From contig NZ_AP027729.1 in NCBI RefSeq assembly GCF_030296575.1, positions 1,984,001 through 2,048,000 of the forward strand: a stretch of DNA of 64,000 nt, written 5' to 3'. Source of the DNA: Paraoerskovia sediminicola. GTDB lineage: Bacteria > Actinomycetota > Actinomycetes > Actinomycetales > Cellulomonadaceae. A program made the position numbers and the translations under genes. Positions 29,481 through 38,568 of this stretch are shown here, piece after piece. Under the pieces are notes generated by a model, which saw only the letters and a list, made by a program, of their open reading frames with translations, was not told the DNA's origin and did not search any database. How positions within the stretch are numbered: position 1 is the first letter of the stretch; each line of letters opens with the position of its first letter.

Positions 29481-30260
29481 ATGGCACAGCGCATCGACGT
29501 GAAGGACCTGAACATCTTCTACAGCGACTTCCTCGCCGTCGAGGACGTCAGCATGGCGATCGAGCCGAAGTCGGTGACCGCGTTCATCGGGCCGTCGGGC
29601 TGCGGCAAGTCGACCTTCCTGCGCACCCTCAACCGCATGCACGAGGTCATCCCCGGTGCGCGCGTCGAGGGCACGGTCGCCATGGAGGGCGTCGACCTCT
29701 ACGGGGACGACGTCGACCCGGTCGCCGTCCGCCGTCAGGTCGGCATGGTCTTCCAGCGGCCCAACCCGTTCCCGACGATGTCGATCGAGGAGAACGTCCT
29801 CGCCGGCGTCCGCCTCGTGAACAAGAAGATCTCCAAGTCCGACGCCGCCGACCTGGTGGAGGAGTCGCTGCGCCACGCGAACCTGTGGGAAGAGGTCAAG
29901 GACCGGCTCGCGAAGCCCGGGTCCGGCCTCTCCGGCGGTCAGCAGCAGCGGCTGTGCATCGCGCGCGCGATCGCGGTGCGCCCGCAGGTGCTCCTGATGG
30001 ACGAGCCGTGCTCGGCCCTCGACCCGATCTCGACCCTCGCGATCGAGGACCTCATCACCGAGCTCAAGCAGGACTACACGATCTGCATCGTCACGCACAA
30101 CATGCAGCAGGCGGCGCGCGTGAGCGACCGGACCGGCTTCTTCAACATCGCCGGCACCGGCAAGCCGGGCAAGCTCATCGAGATGGACGACACCGGCGTG
30201 ATGTTCTCGTCCCCCAGCGAGCAGGCGACCGAGGACTACATCTCGGGTCGCTTCGGCTGA
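29481..30260 (+). CDS. pstB: Phosphate ABC transporter ATPase PstB
   Basis: Energises phosphate import; 259 aa. Walker A is GPSGCGKST (about residues 34-42), the signature LSGGQQQR at about 153-160, and Walker [14 protein letters not shown] follows. The sequence [22 protein letters not shown] is diagnostic for PstB. Last gene of the operon; a 17-bp stem terminator stands 91 nt after it. Confidence 0.97.
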   Translation: MAQRIDVKDLNIFYSDFLAVEDVSMAIEPKSVTAFIGPSGCGKSTFLRTLNRMHEVIPGARVEGTVAMEGVDLYGDDVDPVAVRRQVGMVFQRPNPFPTMSIEENVLAGVRLVNKKISKSDAADLVEESLRHANLWEEVKDRLAKPGSGLSGGQQQRLCIARAIAVRPQVLLMDEPCSALDPISTLAIEDLITELKQDYTICIVTHNMQQAARVSDRTGFFNIAGTGKPGKLIEMDDTGVMFSSPSEQATEDYISGRFG

Positions 30261-30350
30261 TCGTCGGACGACGCGGCGCGGGCCGGGGCCTCAGGGTCAC
30301 CCGTCCCGCGGGTCGCGACGCGGATCCTGGGTGACCGGCACCCGACGAAC

Positions 30351-30398
30351 GACGGCGGTCCCTCCCGAGAGCTGAGCTCTCCGGGAGGGACCGCCGTC
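30351..30398. terminator. Terminator between pstB and the convergent lipoprotein gene
   Basis: 17-bp perfect stem (30351-30367 with 30382-30398) around a loop that can itself pair (AGAGCTGAGCTCT). Outer arms continue as GAAC...GTCGTTCG with a three-base asymmetry on the right side. The design recurs after carD. Confidence 0.88.
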
Positions 30399-30438
30399 GT
30401 CGTTCGTCCTCGGGTGCGCGTCGGCCGATGCCCGGGCC

Positions 30439-30481
30439 GTGTCGGCCGTGTCGGCCGTGCCGGGCCGTGCCGGGCCGTGCC
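30439..30481. repeat. Short tandem repeats downstream of the lipoprotein gene
   Basis: GTGTCGGCC occurs twice in tandem, followed by GTGCCGGGCC twice and a partial third copy. Lies between the pstB terminator and the 3' end of the minus-strand lipoprotein gene. Confidence 0.65.
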
Positions 30482-30488
30482 AGGCGCG

Positions 30489-30985
30489 TCAGGCGTCGTC
30501 GGCGGGGAGCGAACCCTCGTACTCGGGCAGGGTGCCGTCCAGGACCGGCACCGCGAGCTCCTCGGCGGCCTCGCCGCTGGTGAGCTGCAGGGGGAGCAGC
30601 GCCCCCGGCTCGGCCACGACCTGGTCGATGGCCCCGTCCTCGCCGTCGTCGGTACCGATGTAGACGGTCCCCCGGCCGGGACCTGGTAGCTCACGGGCGC
30701 GGAGCCGTCGGGCGTCACCTGGACGGTGGCGTCGTCGGTGCCGTCGTTCGTGAAGGCGCCGTGCAGCTCGCCCGGGGCGCCGCCGCCCTCGGAGATCACG
30801 AGCAGGTTGATGCCCCGCACGTCGCCGAGGTCACGCGTGGCGAGACCGTCGGACGCCGAGTACTCGAGGTCCGTCGTGACCGGTGCGCAGCCCGCGAGGA
30901 GCGCGGCTGCGGCGACCGGGACGGCGACGATGGAGCGGCGGAGCGCGCCAGGTCGTGCGGTGGCGGTGCGGGTCGTGCGGGTCAC
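30489..30985 (-). CDS. Putative lipoprotein of unknown function, with one frame break
   Basis: About 165 aa after repair. A signal peptide with lipobox LLAGC (Cys about residue 33) is followed by YSASDGLATRDLGDVRGINL and an Ig-like beta-sandwich pattern. At the CCCCC run 30669-30673 the frame shifts; adding one base gives YQVPAGGTVYIGTDDGEDG and a C-terminus ending EYEGSLPADDA. I do not recognise a named function; similar secreted lipoproteins are common in Cellulomonas-like genomes. A TAGGCT -10 candidate lies at 31096-31101 (minus), with a 9-bp hairpin (31063-31083) in the predicted leader. Confidence 0.75.
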
Positions 30986-31164
30986 GGGCTCTCCAAGGTG
31001 CTGGCGTCCGGGTGTGCTGCTCGGATCTGCTGGTCGGCTGTGCTGCTCAGGTGCTGCTCGGGCCGGTGCGCGCTGCGCACCGGGGGCCCGGGGTCAGCCT
31101 AGTGGATCGGTGGTGGATCGGGCCGTCCGCCCAGGTCGTGGCCGGTCGTGGCCGCTGTCGAGGC

Positions 31165-31195
31165 GGCGTCGCAGCAGGCGTCGCAGCAGGCGTCG
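31165..31195. repeat. 12-nt tandem repeat upstream of carD
   Basis: GGCGTCGCAGCA occurs twice (31165, 31177) with a third partial copy from 31189. It lies 40-70 nt before the carD -10 hexamer. Confidence 0.6.
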
Positions 31196-31230
31196 TCCCA
31201 GGAGCGCGTGACGGTCCCGTGGAGGCCCCG

Positions 31231-31239
31231 TGATAGAAT
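31231..31239 (+). promoter_or_regulatory. Extended -10 promoter of carD
   Basis: TGATAGAAT is an extended -10 element (TG, one base, TAGAAT). It overlaps the GTG that could otherwise be taken as the gene start, and supports translation from ATG 31269. Confidence 0.65.
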
Positions 31240-31268
31240 TTGGTGCCGCGAAAGGGGACACACAGCCG

Positions 31269-31751
31269 ATGACGTTCACAGTAGGCGAGACAGTTGTCTA
31301 CCCTCACCACGGGGCCGCGCTGATCGAGGAGATCAAGACGCGCACCATCCGCGGTGAGGACAAGACCTACCTCAAGCTCAAGGTCGCACAGGGTGACCTG
31401 ACCATCGAAGTCCCAGCAGAGAACGTCGACCTCGTCGGCGTCCGTGACGTCGTGGGCCAGGAGGGCCTCGACAAGGTGTTCGAGGTGCTGCGCGCCCCGT
31501 ACACCGAGGAGCCGACCAACTGGTCGCGCCGGTACAAGGCCAACCTCGAGAAGCTCGCCTCGGGCGACGTGATCAAGGTCGCGGAGGTCGTGCGCGACCT
31601 GTCGCGTCGGGACGCGGACCGCGGGCTCTCCGCCGGCGAGAAGCGGATGCTCGCCAAGGCGCGGCAGATCCTCGTCTCCGAGCTCGCGCTCGCAGAGCAC
31701 ACGGAGGAGAGCAAGGCCGAGACGATCCTCGACGAGGTCCTCGCCTCCTGA
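31269..31751 (+). CDS. carD: CarD-family transcriptional regulator
   Basis: Binds the RNA polymerase beta subunit and stabilises open complexes at rRNA and housekeeping promoters; 160 aa. It begins [17 protein letters not shown], the Tudor-like RNAP-interaction domain, with a C-terminal helical DNA-binding domain ([20 protein letters not shown]). I start at ATG 31269, behind GAAAGGGGA; the in-frame GTG at 31230 lies on the -10 element. carD followed by ispD-ispF is a conserved actinobacterial order. Confidence 0.95.
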   Translation: MTFTVGETVVYPHHGAALIEEIKTRTIRGEDKTYLKLKVAQGDLTIEVPAENVDLVGVRDVVGQEGLDKVFEVLRAPYTEEPTNWSRRYKANLEKLASGDVIKVAEVVRDLSRRDADRGLSAGEKRMLAKARQILVSELALAEHTEESKAETILDEVLAS

Positions 31752-31794
31752 CGAACCACCGAGCCGGCGCTCGACAGCCCCGGACTCCATGAAC

Positions 31795-31831
31795 GACGGC
31801 GACCCCCGGCTCCGGCCGACGGGTCGCCGTC
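31795..31831 (+). terminator. Terminator after carD
   Basis: Stem GACGGCGACCC (31795-31805) / GGGTCGCCGTC (31821-31831) with outer GAAC/GTCGTTCG arms as in the pstB terminator. ispD has its own -10 hexamer just after it. Confidence 0.8.
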
Positions 31832-31844
31832 GTCGTTCGTCCGC

Positions 31845-31850
31845 TAGCGT
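31845..31850 (+). promoter_or_regulatory. -10 hexamer of leaderless type before ispD
   Basis: TAGCGT, seven bases before the ispD GTG and just beyond the carD terminator. Confidence 0.5.
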
Positions 31851-31857
31851 GTCGCCG

Positions 31858-32594
31858 GTGACGACCCTGGCCATCGTGACCGCCGCCGGCTCGGGCACGC
31901 GGCTCGGTCGCGACGTGCCGAAGGCCCTGGTCCCGCTCGGCGGCGTCGCGATCGTCGGGCGGGCTGCGGCAGCGCTCGGGCGCTCGGGGGTCGTCGACCT
32001 CGTGGTGGTCACCGCACCCCCGCTGCGATCGAGGCCGTCCGCGAGGCCGTGGCCGCCGCGCCGGGGAGCGCGGACCCGAGCGGTGCGGCCGTCCTCGTGG
32101 TCCCGGGGGCAGCGACCCGCCGCGACTCCGTCGCTGCCGGCCTCGCCGCCGGTCTCGAGGCTCTTCCCGGGTGCGAGGTCGTCCTCGTGCACGACGCCGC
32201 CCGGCCCCTGGTGCCCGCGGACCTGGTCGTCCGCGTGGACCGCGCGGTGCGCTCGGGGCACGACGCGGTGATCCCCGTCGTGCCGGTGACCGACACGGTG
32301 AAACGCGTGGCGGCGGCACCCGGTGCGGGGTCGGCGGTCACGCACGTGGTCGAGTCGACGCCCGACCGGGACCTGCTCCGTGCGGTCCAGACGCCCCAGG
32401 GGTTCCGGGTCGGGGTGCTCGTCGACGCCCACGCCGCGGTCCGGGGTGACGGCTCCGAGGCGACGGACGACGCGGGTCTCGTCGAGGCGCTCGGGCTGCC
32501 GGTGTGGTGCGTCCCGGGCGACGAGCGGGCAATGAAGATCACGACCGAGCGCGACCTCCGGGTCGCCGAGATGCTGCTCCGGGAGGGCGCATGA
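31858..32594 (+). CDS. ispD: 2-C-methyl-D-erythritol 4-phosphate cytidylyltransferase, with one frame break
   Basis: MEP-pathway enzyme joining CTP to methylerythritol phosphate; about 245 aa after repair. The CTP-binding motif is [16 protein letters not shown] (residues 9-24); [28 protein letters not shown] and [10 protein letters not shown] are further motifs. The frame shifts at the CCCCC run 32017-32021: one added base gives [20 protein letters not shown]. ispD is essential where the MEP pathway is the only isoprenoid route, so a real break is unlikely. It overlaps ispF by ATGA. Confidence 0.9.
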
Positions 32595-33127
32595 GCGACC
32601 CGAGCGACGGGCCCGGACGGCCGGACCCGTCAGCGGCGGTCCTGCCGCGCGTGGGCACCGGCATCGACGTCCACGCGTTCGTCCCGGAGGGGCAGGAGCG
32701 GGACCTCTGGATCGCGGGCCTGCACTGGCCGGGCGAGCGAGGTCTCGCGGGCCACTCCGACGCGGACGTGGTCGCGCACGCGGCGGCGGACGCGCTCCTG
32801 GCCGCCGCGGGCGTCGGGGACCTGGGCTCGAACTTCGGCACGTCGGAGCCCGAGTGGGCCGGAGCCGGCGGCGTCCGGCTCCTCGGCGAGGCCGCGCGTC
32901 GGGTCCGGGCCGCCGGGTTCGAGATCGGCAACGTGGCCGTGCAGCTCGTGGGCAACCGGCCACGCATCGGCGGTCGGCGGCGGGAGGCCGAGCAGCTCCT
33001 CGGGGAGGCGATCGACGCCACGGTGACGCTCTCGGCGACGACCACCGACGGTCTCGGCCTCACCGGCCGGGACGAGGGGATCGCCGCGATCGCGACGGCG
33101 CTCGTCGTGCCGGTCAGCCGACCGTGA
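32591..33127 (+). CDS. ispF: 2-C-methyl-D-erythritol 2,4-cyclodiphosphate synthase
   Basis: Cyclises the MEP-pathway intermediate; 178 aa. Metal ligands lie in GTGIDVHAF and [35 protein letters not shown] is the conserved end. About 20 residues longer than E. coli IspF at the N-terminus. Overlaps the convergent lipoprotein gene by 14 nt. Confidence 0.95.
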   Translation: MSDPSDGPGRPDPSAAVLPRVGTGIDVHAFVPEGQERDLWIAGLHWPGERGLAGHSDADVVAHAAADALLAAAGVGDLGSNFGTSEPEWAGAGGVRLLGEAARRVRAAGFEIGNVAVQLVGNRPRIGGRRREAEQLLGEAIDATVTLSATTTDGLGLTGRDEGIAAIATALVVPVSRP

Positions 33128-33695
33128 GGGTCTCGGCGACCGCGCGCGCGGACTCGGCGCCGGCCGTGTCGCCCTGCCCGTAGGTGACGGTGACCACGGC
33201 CTGGTGAGCGGCGCCGTCCGACGACGTGTCGACGACGGTCGACTCCTGGGTGAGCGGCACCCCCTCGGTCTCGTGGCTGCCGATCACCTCGGCCGCGTCG
33301 AGCCCGGCGAACGTCGTGGGTCCCGCGTCCTGCGTGACCCAGCCGGTGAGGGCCCCGGAGGCGTAGTCCTCGATGGCGGCGGCCGCGTCGTCGACCGACC
33401 CCTGCGGGGCGTCGTCGGCCGTGACGACCACGCTCGGCCGGACCCCCGCGTCGCCGTAGCGCTCGTCGGACCGCAGGAAGTAGACGCCGTCCTGGGTCGT
33501 CGCGTCCCAGCCCGCGGGCGCGGTGACGGTCAGCGGGAGCTCCGAGCCGGGGACCTGGAACGTCCGCGTCCCGTCGCCGGTCGCCGCGTCCGCCTGCGCG
33601 TCCGACGACGGGGCGCCGCAGGCCGTCAGGGCGAGCGTGACGCCGGCCAGCGCCGTGAGCGCGACGCCGCGTCGTCGTGTCCCGCGCTCGCTCAT
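33114..33695 (-). CDS. Putative lipoprotein of unknown function
   Basis: A 193-aa secreted protein: signal peptide with lipobox LTAC (Cys about residue 26), then a globular domain without recognisable catalytic motif ([32 protein letters not shown]). The pattern resembles LpqN/LpqT-like actinobacterial lipoproteins, but this is a weak resemblance. I start at ATG 33695; upstream extensions have no signal-peptide character. Divergent from tetR across 256 nt in which I see no other gene. Confidence 0.75.
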   Translation of the reverse strand: MSERGTRRRGVALTALAGVTLALTACGAPSSDAQADAATGDGTRTFQVPGSELPLTVTAPAGWDATTQDGVYFLRSDERYGDAGVRPSVVVTADDAPQGSVDDAAAAIEDYASGALTGWVTQDAGPTTFAGLDAAEVIGSHETEGVPLTQESTVVDTSSDGAAHQAVVTVTYGQGDTAGAESARAVAETLTVG

Positions 33696-33951
33696 CGGCG
33701 TCCTTCCTCGAGGTGGACCGCACGCACCGGGGCGTGGGGTGCGGCCCGGGCTGCTCGCGTTCGGTACGTGCGTCGTCGCCCGGGTGCGCACCCATTGTGC
33801 CCTGCGGGAGCCCCCTGCCGGCGCCGGTGCGGACACCGTGCGCGCGGGGGCGTCCCGTGCTTGACTCGGCCCCGACGCCGCCGCGCCCTGCGACGGTGTG
33901 CTCCCGCAAGCGTGGAGCAGCCGCGCGAGCCGACGGAGGAGGAGTCGAGGG

Positions 33952-34593
33952 ATGGGCCGCATGCCGATCGACGAGCGCCGGACCCAGCTGCTCGACGCCG
34001 CGCTCAGGGTCGCCGCGAGCGACGGCGTCGAGGCCGTGACCATCCGCGCGGTCGCGCAGGAGGCGGAGGTCTCCCTCGGGGTCGTGCACTACTGCTTCGA
34101 CGACAAGGACGACCTGCTGCAGGCCATGGGCAGGACCATGGCCTACGTCGCCTCGGAGCCCGTCCGGGCCGCCCTGACCGTGGGCACGGACCCCGCGACG
34201 GTGGCCCACACGGCCGCGGAGGGGCTGTGGGAGGGCCTGCAGGCCCGCCGCCACATGCGCCTGCTGACCTTCGAGTTCGCCACGGCGGGCGTGCGCAACC
34301 GGGCGCTGCGGCCCGTCGCGCAGCAGCACCTCGAGCAGACCTGGGCGATGACGCGCGGCGTCCTCGTCGAGCTCGCCGAGGTCACGGGCATCCGGTACAC
34401 CGTGGACCTCGACTTCCTGGTGCGGCTCGTCGCCGGGTTCATCGACGGGATCGAGATCGCCTGGCTCGTCGACCAGGACGACGAGGCGGCGCGCGCGAGC
34501 TTCCACGCCCTCGCCGACTACGCGTTGTCGCTGGCGGTCCCGGAGTCGAGCCCGGCACCCCGAAGTTCGGCTCAGGTGCACCCCGCCCGGTAG
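33952..34593 (+). CDS. TetR-family transcriptional regulator
   Basis: A 213-aa repressor-type protein. N-terminal helix-turn-helix: [20 protein letters not shown] followed by [19 protein letters not shown]. The C-terminal ligand/dimer domain resembles the BetI-like class (TetR_C_6). I prefer ATG 33952, 13 nt after GGAGGAG, to an Arg/Ser-rich extension from 33898. It lies opposite the lipoprotein gene and 10 nt before cysS. Target genes and ligand cannot be read from sequence. Confidence 0.88.
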   Translation: MGRMPIDERRTQLLDAALRVAASDGVEAVTIRAVAQEAEVSLGVVHYCFDDKDDLLQAMGRTMAYVASEPVRAALTVGTDPATVAHTAAEGLWEGLQARRHMRLLTFEFATAGVRNRALRPVAQQHLEQTWAMTRGVLVELAEVTGIRYTVDLDFLVRLVAGFIDGIEIAWLVDQDDEAARASFHALADYALSLAVPESSPAPRSSAQVHPAR

Positions 34594-34596
34594 CCT
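34591..34596 (+). promoter_or_regulatory. -10 hexamer of leaderless type before cysS
   Basis: TAGCCT, overlapping the tetR stop region and seven bases before the cysS GTG. Confidence 0.5.
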
Positions 34597-34603
34597 GTCG
34601 GGC

Positions 34604-36040
34604 GTGACCCTTCGCCTGTTCGACACCGCCACGCGGGCTGTGCGCGACTTCGTCCCCCGAGTGCCGGGCGAGGTCGGGCTCTACCTGTGCGGTGCGACGG
34701 TCCAGGCGTCCCCGCACGTCGGTCACCTGCGACCCGCGGTCGCCTTCGACGTGCTCGTCCGGTGGCTGCGGCGCAAGGGCGACCGGGTGACGCTGATCCG
34801 GAACGTCACGGACATCGACGACAAGATCCTCGCGAAGTCGGCCGAGGCGGGCGAGCCCTGGTGGGCGTGGGCCGCGATCCACGAGCAGGAGTTCACGGCG
34901 GCCTACGAGGCGCTCGGCGTCTCCCGGCCGACGTACGAGCCGCACGCGACGGCGCACGTCACCGACATGGTCGCGCTCGTCGAGCGTCTCCTCGAGTCCG
35001 GCCACGCCTACGCCACGGGCGGCGACGTCTGGTTCGACGTCCGGTCGTGGGCAGGCTACGGCTCGCTGACCAACCAGCGGCTGGAGGACCTCACGCCGGC
35101 GGGCGACGACGTCCCCGACGGCGTCAAGCGCGACCCGCGCGACTTCGCCCTCTGGAAGGCGGCCAAGCCGGGTGAGCCCGAGACGGCGTCCTGGCCGACG
35201 CCGTTCGGTCGGGGCAGGCCCGGCTGGCACCTCGAGTGCTCCGCGATGGCGACGCGGTACCTGGGCGAGGAGTTCGACATCCACGGCGGTGGGCTCGACC
35301 TGCGGTTCCCGCACCACGAGAACGAGCAGGCCCAGTCCAACGCCGTCGGCGACCCCTTCGCGCGGTACTGGCTGCACTCCGCCTGGATCACCCAGAGCGG
35401 CGTCAAGATGAGCAAGTCGCTCGGCAACGGGCTCCTGGTGCGCGAGCTCCTCGCCGCCACGCGCCCCGTCGTCGTGCGCTACGCCATCGTCTCGGTGCAG
35501 TACCGCTCGATGCTCGAGTGGGGTCCGGACACGCTCGCCGAGGCCGAGGCCACGTGGGACCGGCTCGCGGGCTTCGTCGAGCGTGCTCAGGAGCGCGTCG
35601 GCGTCGTCCCCTGCGAGGAGGTCCGCGACGCCGAGCTCCCGACCGCCTTCGCCGCCGCGCTCGACGACGACCTCAACGTCCCGCAGGCTCTCGCCGTGGT
35701 CCACGAGCACCTGCGCGCCGGCAACTCGGCGCTCGCCGACGGCTCCGCCGCCGCGGTCACGGTCGCGCGGCACCACCTGGTGGCCCTGCGCGCGATGCTC
35801 GACGTGCTCGGCATCGACCCGGGCTCGCCGCAGTGGGCCGCCGCCGACGACTCGCGCTACGCGCAGGCCCTCGACGCGGTCATCGCCGCCGAGATCGAGG
35901 CGCGCGCCGAGGCGCGGCGGGCCAAGGACTTCGCGACGAGCGACGCGATCCGCGACCGGCTGTCCGCGGCCGGGATCGTGGTCCAGGACTCCTCGGACGG
36001 CGTCCGGTGGTCCCTCGCGGACCGCCGTTCCGGCGGCTGA
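34604..36040 (+). CDS. cysS: Cysteinyl-tRNA synthetase
   Basis: Charges tRNA-Cys; 478 aa. Zinc ligands begin at YLCGATVQ, the HIGH motif is PHVGHL, KMSKS is intact in [12 protein letters not shown], and [10 protein letters not shown] and HHENEQAQS are family signatures. The length and C-terminal DALR-like domain fit CysS and not the shorter mycothiol ligase MshC. Directly upstream of rlmB, as in most Gram-positives. Confidence 0.95.
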   Translation: MTLRLFDTATRAVRDFVPRVPGEVGLYLCGATVQASPHVGHLRPAVAFDVLVRWLRRKGDRVTLIRNVTDIDDKILAKSAEAGEPWWAWAAIHEQEFTAAYEALGVSRPTYEPHATAHVTDMVALVERLLESGHAYATGGDVWFDVRSWAGYGSLTNQRLEDLTPAGDDVPDGVKRDPRDFALWKAAKPGEPETASWPTPFGRGRPGWHLECSAMATRYLGEEFDIHGGGLDLRFPHHENEQAQSNAVGDPFARYWLHSAWITQSGVKMSKSLGNGLLVRELLAATRPVVVRYAIVSVQYRSMLEWGPDTLAEAEATWDRLAGFVERAQERVGVVPCEEVRDAELPTAFAAALDDDLNVPQALAVVHEHLRAGNSALADGSAAAVTVARHHLVALRAMLDVLGIDPGSPQWAAADDSRYAQALDAVIAAEIEARAEARRAKDFATSDAIRDRLSAAGIVVQDSSDGVRWSLADRRSGG

Positions 36041-36150
36041 ATCCCTCGCGGGTGTCGGACGACGTCCCGCGACCTCCCTGGTCCCGCCCCCGTGACGAGC
36101 ACGGTGGGGGAGCGACCACCACCACGACAGACGGAACGACGGGTACCACC

Positions 36151-37146
36151 ATGGCAGGCAACTCCCAGCGCCGAGGCGCGACGCGCAAGTCCACGAAGAA
36201 GGCCTCGACCCCGGGCACCGGCGGCAAGAACCGCCGCTCCCTCGAGGGCAAGGGCCCGACGCCGAAGGCCGAGGACCGCACGTACCACCCCGCGCACGAG
36301 CGCAAGCAGGCGGCCGAGCGCCGCGCTGCGTCGTCCGGACCGCGCGGCGGCAAGGACGCCCGGGCGCGCGACCGCGCCGGGTCGTCGGGCACCGCGCTGG
36401 AGATGGTGGCGGGCCGCAACTCGGTGCTCGAGGCGCTGCGCTCCGAGATCCCGGTCCAGACGGTCTACGTGTCCAGCCGGCTCGAGAGCGACGACCGGAC
36501 CAAGGAGATCCTCGACATCGCGATGGGTCGCGGCTACGACCTGCGCGAGGCCTCGAAGCTCGACCTCGACCGGCTCACGGACGGAGCGGTCCACCAGGGC
36601 GTCGCCCTGCACGTGCCGCCCTACGAGTACAAGGACGTCGACGACCTGCTCGACCTGGCTGCCGACAGCGGCCGACCGCCCCTGATCATCGCCCTCGACG
36701 GCGTCACGGACCCGCGCAACGTCGGGGCCGTGCTGCGCTCCGCGGGCGCGTTCGGTGCGCACGGGGTGCTCGTCCCCGAGCGCCGCGCCGCCGGGGTCAC
36801 GGCGTCGGTCTGGAAGGTCTCCGCGGGCGCCGCCGCGCGGGTGCCCGTCGCCCGCGCCACGAACCTGGTCCGTGCGCTCGAGGAGCTCAAGAAGGCCGGC
36901 TGCTTCGTCGTCGGCCTCGACGCCGGCGGTGACGTCACCATCGACGAGATGGCGTTCGCGACCGACCCGGTCGTGCTCGTCGCCGGGTCCGAGGGCAAGG
37001 GCCTGTCGCGACTGGTGCGCGCCACCTGCGACGTCGTGGCGTCGATCCCGATCGGTGGCGAGACGGAGTCCCTGAACGCCGCGACGGCGACGGGCATCTC
37101 GCTCTACGAGGTCGCGCGCCTGCGCCGCCAGGCGGCGTCCGCCTGA
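36151..37146 (+). CDS. rlmB: 23S rRNA (guanosine-2'-O-)-methyltransferase RlmB (SpoU family)
   Basis: A 331-aa SPOUT methyltransferase. The first 85 residues are Lys/Arg/Ser-rich and probably flexible RNA-binding tail; then the substrate-binding domain (GRNSVLEALRSEIPVQ) and the trefoil-knot SAM domain with motif 1 LDGVTDPRNVGAVLRSAG, motif 2 VAGSEGKGLSRLV and motif 3 IPIGGETESLNAATATGI. ATG at 36151 gives a standard actinobacterial start (MAGNSQRRG). Convergent with the DUF4032 gene, 29 nt apart. Confidence 0.93.
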   Translation: MAGNSQRRGATRKSTKKASTPGTGGKNRRSLEGKGPTPKAEDRTYHPAHERKQAAERRAASSGPRGGKDARARDRAGSSGTALEMVAGRNSVLEALRSEIPVQTVYVSSRLESDDRTKEILDIAMGRGYDLREASKLDLDRLTDGAVHQGVALHVPPYEYKDVDDLLDLAADSGRPPLIIALDGVTDPRNVGAVLRSAGAFGAHGVLVPERRAAGVTASVWKVSAGAAARVPVARATNLVRALEELKKAGCFVVGLDAGGDVTIDEMAFATDPVVLVAGSEGKGLSRLVRATCDVVASIPIGGETESLNAATATGISLYEVARLRRQAASA

Positions 37147-37175
37147 CGGCGGTCCCCGCCGCGCGCTGACGGGCG

Positions 37176-38420
37176 CTACTGGTCCTCGTCCGGGTCCTTC
37201 TCGCCCGGGGCGAGGCCCAGCAGCGACTTCTCGTCCGGCCGGTTGCGCAGCACGTTCTCCACGTACGACGCGGTCGCGTCCGGGAGCGGGACGTCGCGGC
37301 CGGCCTGCTCGGAGATGTACCAGCGGTGGTCGAGGATCTCGTGGAAGAGCTGCGCCGGCTCGAGCTTGCGGCGCAGGTTGCGGGGCACCGCCTGGATGGT
37401 GGCCTCGAAGACCGAGCTCAGCCAGTCGTGCGCGACGAACTCCTCGTCGTCGTTCTGCCGTTCCGCTGCGGCGCGGAACGAGTCGAGGTCGTTGAGCAGC
37501 CGGCGCGCCTGGTTCTCCTGGACGTCGAGGCCCGTGAGGCGCAGCAGCCGGCGTGAGTGGTGCCCGGCGTCCACGACCTTCGGCTGGATCCGCACCGACG
37601 TGCCGTCGATGTCCGTGGTGATCTCGAGCTCCCCGACGTCGAACCCGAGCTCGTTGAGCCGCTCGATGCGGGCGGCCACGCGCCAGCGCTCGGCGTCGAC
37701 GAACGACTCCGCGTCGGTGAGCGCGTTCCACAGCTCGTCGTACCGCTCCACGAGGCGGTCGCCGATCGCGACCTCGTCGACCTCCTCGTCGAGGAGCTCG
37801 CCGGCGCTGAGGTCCATGAGCTCGCCGATGATGTTGGTCCGCGCGAGGTCGACGTCGTAGTTGCGCTGGCCCGGGGTCAGCGTGCGGTGCAGGTCGCCGG
37901 TCTCGGCGTCGACCAGGTAGGCCGAGAACGTCTCGGCGTCCCGCCGGAACAGGGTGTTCGAGAGGGAGACGTCGCCCCAGTAGAAGCCCGTCAGGTGCAG
38001 GCGGACGAGCAGCACGGCGAGCGCGTCGATGAGGCGGGTCGCCGTGTCTGGTCGCAGCGACTGGCTGTACAGCGCGCGGTACGGCAGCGAGAACTGCAGG
38101 TGCTCGGTGATGAGGACGGCTTCGAGGCGCTCGCCGTTCGCGTCGGTGCGACCGGTGATCACCCCGACGGGCACGACGCTCGGGACGTCGAGCTTGCGGA
38201 GCTGGCGCAGCAGCTCGAACTCCCGGTAGGCGACGCTCTCGCCGATCTCCTTGATCGCGATGACCCGCCCGGAGAGGCGGACGAAGCGCACGATGTGGCG
38301 AGAGATGCCTCGGGGGAGGGCGGCCAGGACCTCGTCCGGCCACTCGATCAGCGGGATGCTCCACGGGAGGTCGAGCAGCGCCGGGTCGGGCGACGAGGCG
38401 GTGATCTGGAGGTTCTGCAC
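37176..38420 (-). CDS. DUF4032 protein with kinase-like N-terminal domain
   Basis: A 414-aa cytoplasmic protein. The N-terminal half looks like a lipopolysaccharide-kinase-type fold (IAIKEIGESVAYREFELLRQL, then FYWGDVSLSNTLFR and YLVDAETGDLH, which could be the catalytic and metal loops). The C-terminal half matches DUF4032 (ISEQAGRDVPLPDATASY). Function is unknown. GTG at 38420, behind GAAGGG, removes an untypical 44-residue leader. A hairpin separates it from the upstream ATPase gene msiK/ugpC. Confidence 0.83.
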   Translation of the reverse strand: MQNLQITASSPDPALLDLPWSIPLIEWPDEVLAALPRGISRHIVRFVRLSGRVIAIKEIGESVAYREFELLRQLRKLDVPSVVPVGVITGRTDANGERLEAVLITEHLQFSLPYRALYSQSLRPDTATRLIDALAVLLVRLHLTGFYWGDVSLSNTLFRRDAETFSAYLVDAETGDLHRTLTPGQRNYDVDLARTNIIGELMDLSAGELLDEEVDEVAIGDRLVERYDELWNALTDAESFVDAERWRVAARIERLNELGFDVGELEITTDIDGTSVRIQPKVVDAGHHSRRLLRLTGLDVQENQARRLLNDLDSFRAAAERQNDDEEFVAHDWLSSVFEATIQAVPRNLRRKLEPAQLFHEILDHRWYISEQAGRDVPLPDATASYVENVLRNRPDEKSLLGLAPGEKDPDEDQ

Positions 38421-38474
38421 GGTGGGCCCTTCGGTTGCGGCCGGTGCGACCACCGTCCGCGTGCAGGATATCGA

Positions 38475-38510
38475 ACGGGGCGGGCCCGGCGTGTGCCGTG
38501 CCCGCCCCGT
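38475..38510 (-). terminator. Hairpin after msiK/ugpC
   Basis: 11-bp stem ACGGGGCGGGC / GCCCGCCCCGT with a 14-nt loop, downstream of the minus-strand ATPase gene and upstream of the DUF4032 start. Confidence 0.65.
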
Positions 38511-38568
38511 CCGGACGTGCTGTGTGCTTACCGGTGCCGCAGCCGAGGCCACGACAGCGGTCGGTGCG

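Noticed and set aside
31230-31268. CarD starting at the GTG at 31230
   Set aside because: That codon overlaps the extended -10 element TGATAGAAT, so it should not be on the transcript; [11 protein letters not shown] is the family start.
36050-36150. A longer RlmB with an N-terminal extension rich in Thr
   Set aside because: The extension has no conserved motif; the ATG at 36151 gives the usual basic tail start of this family.
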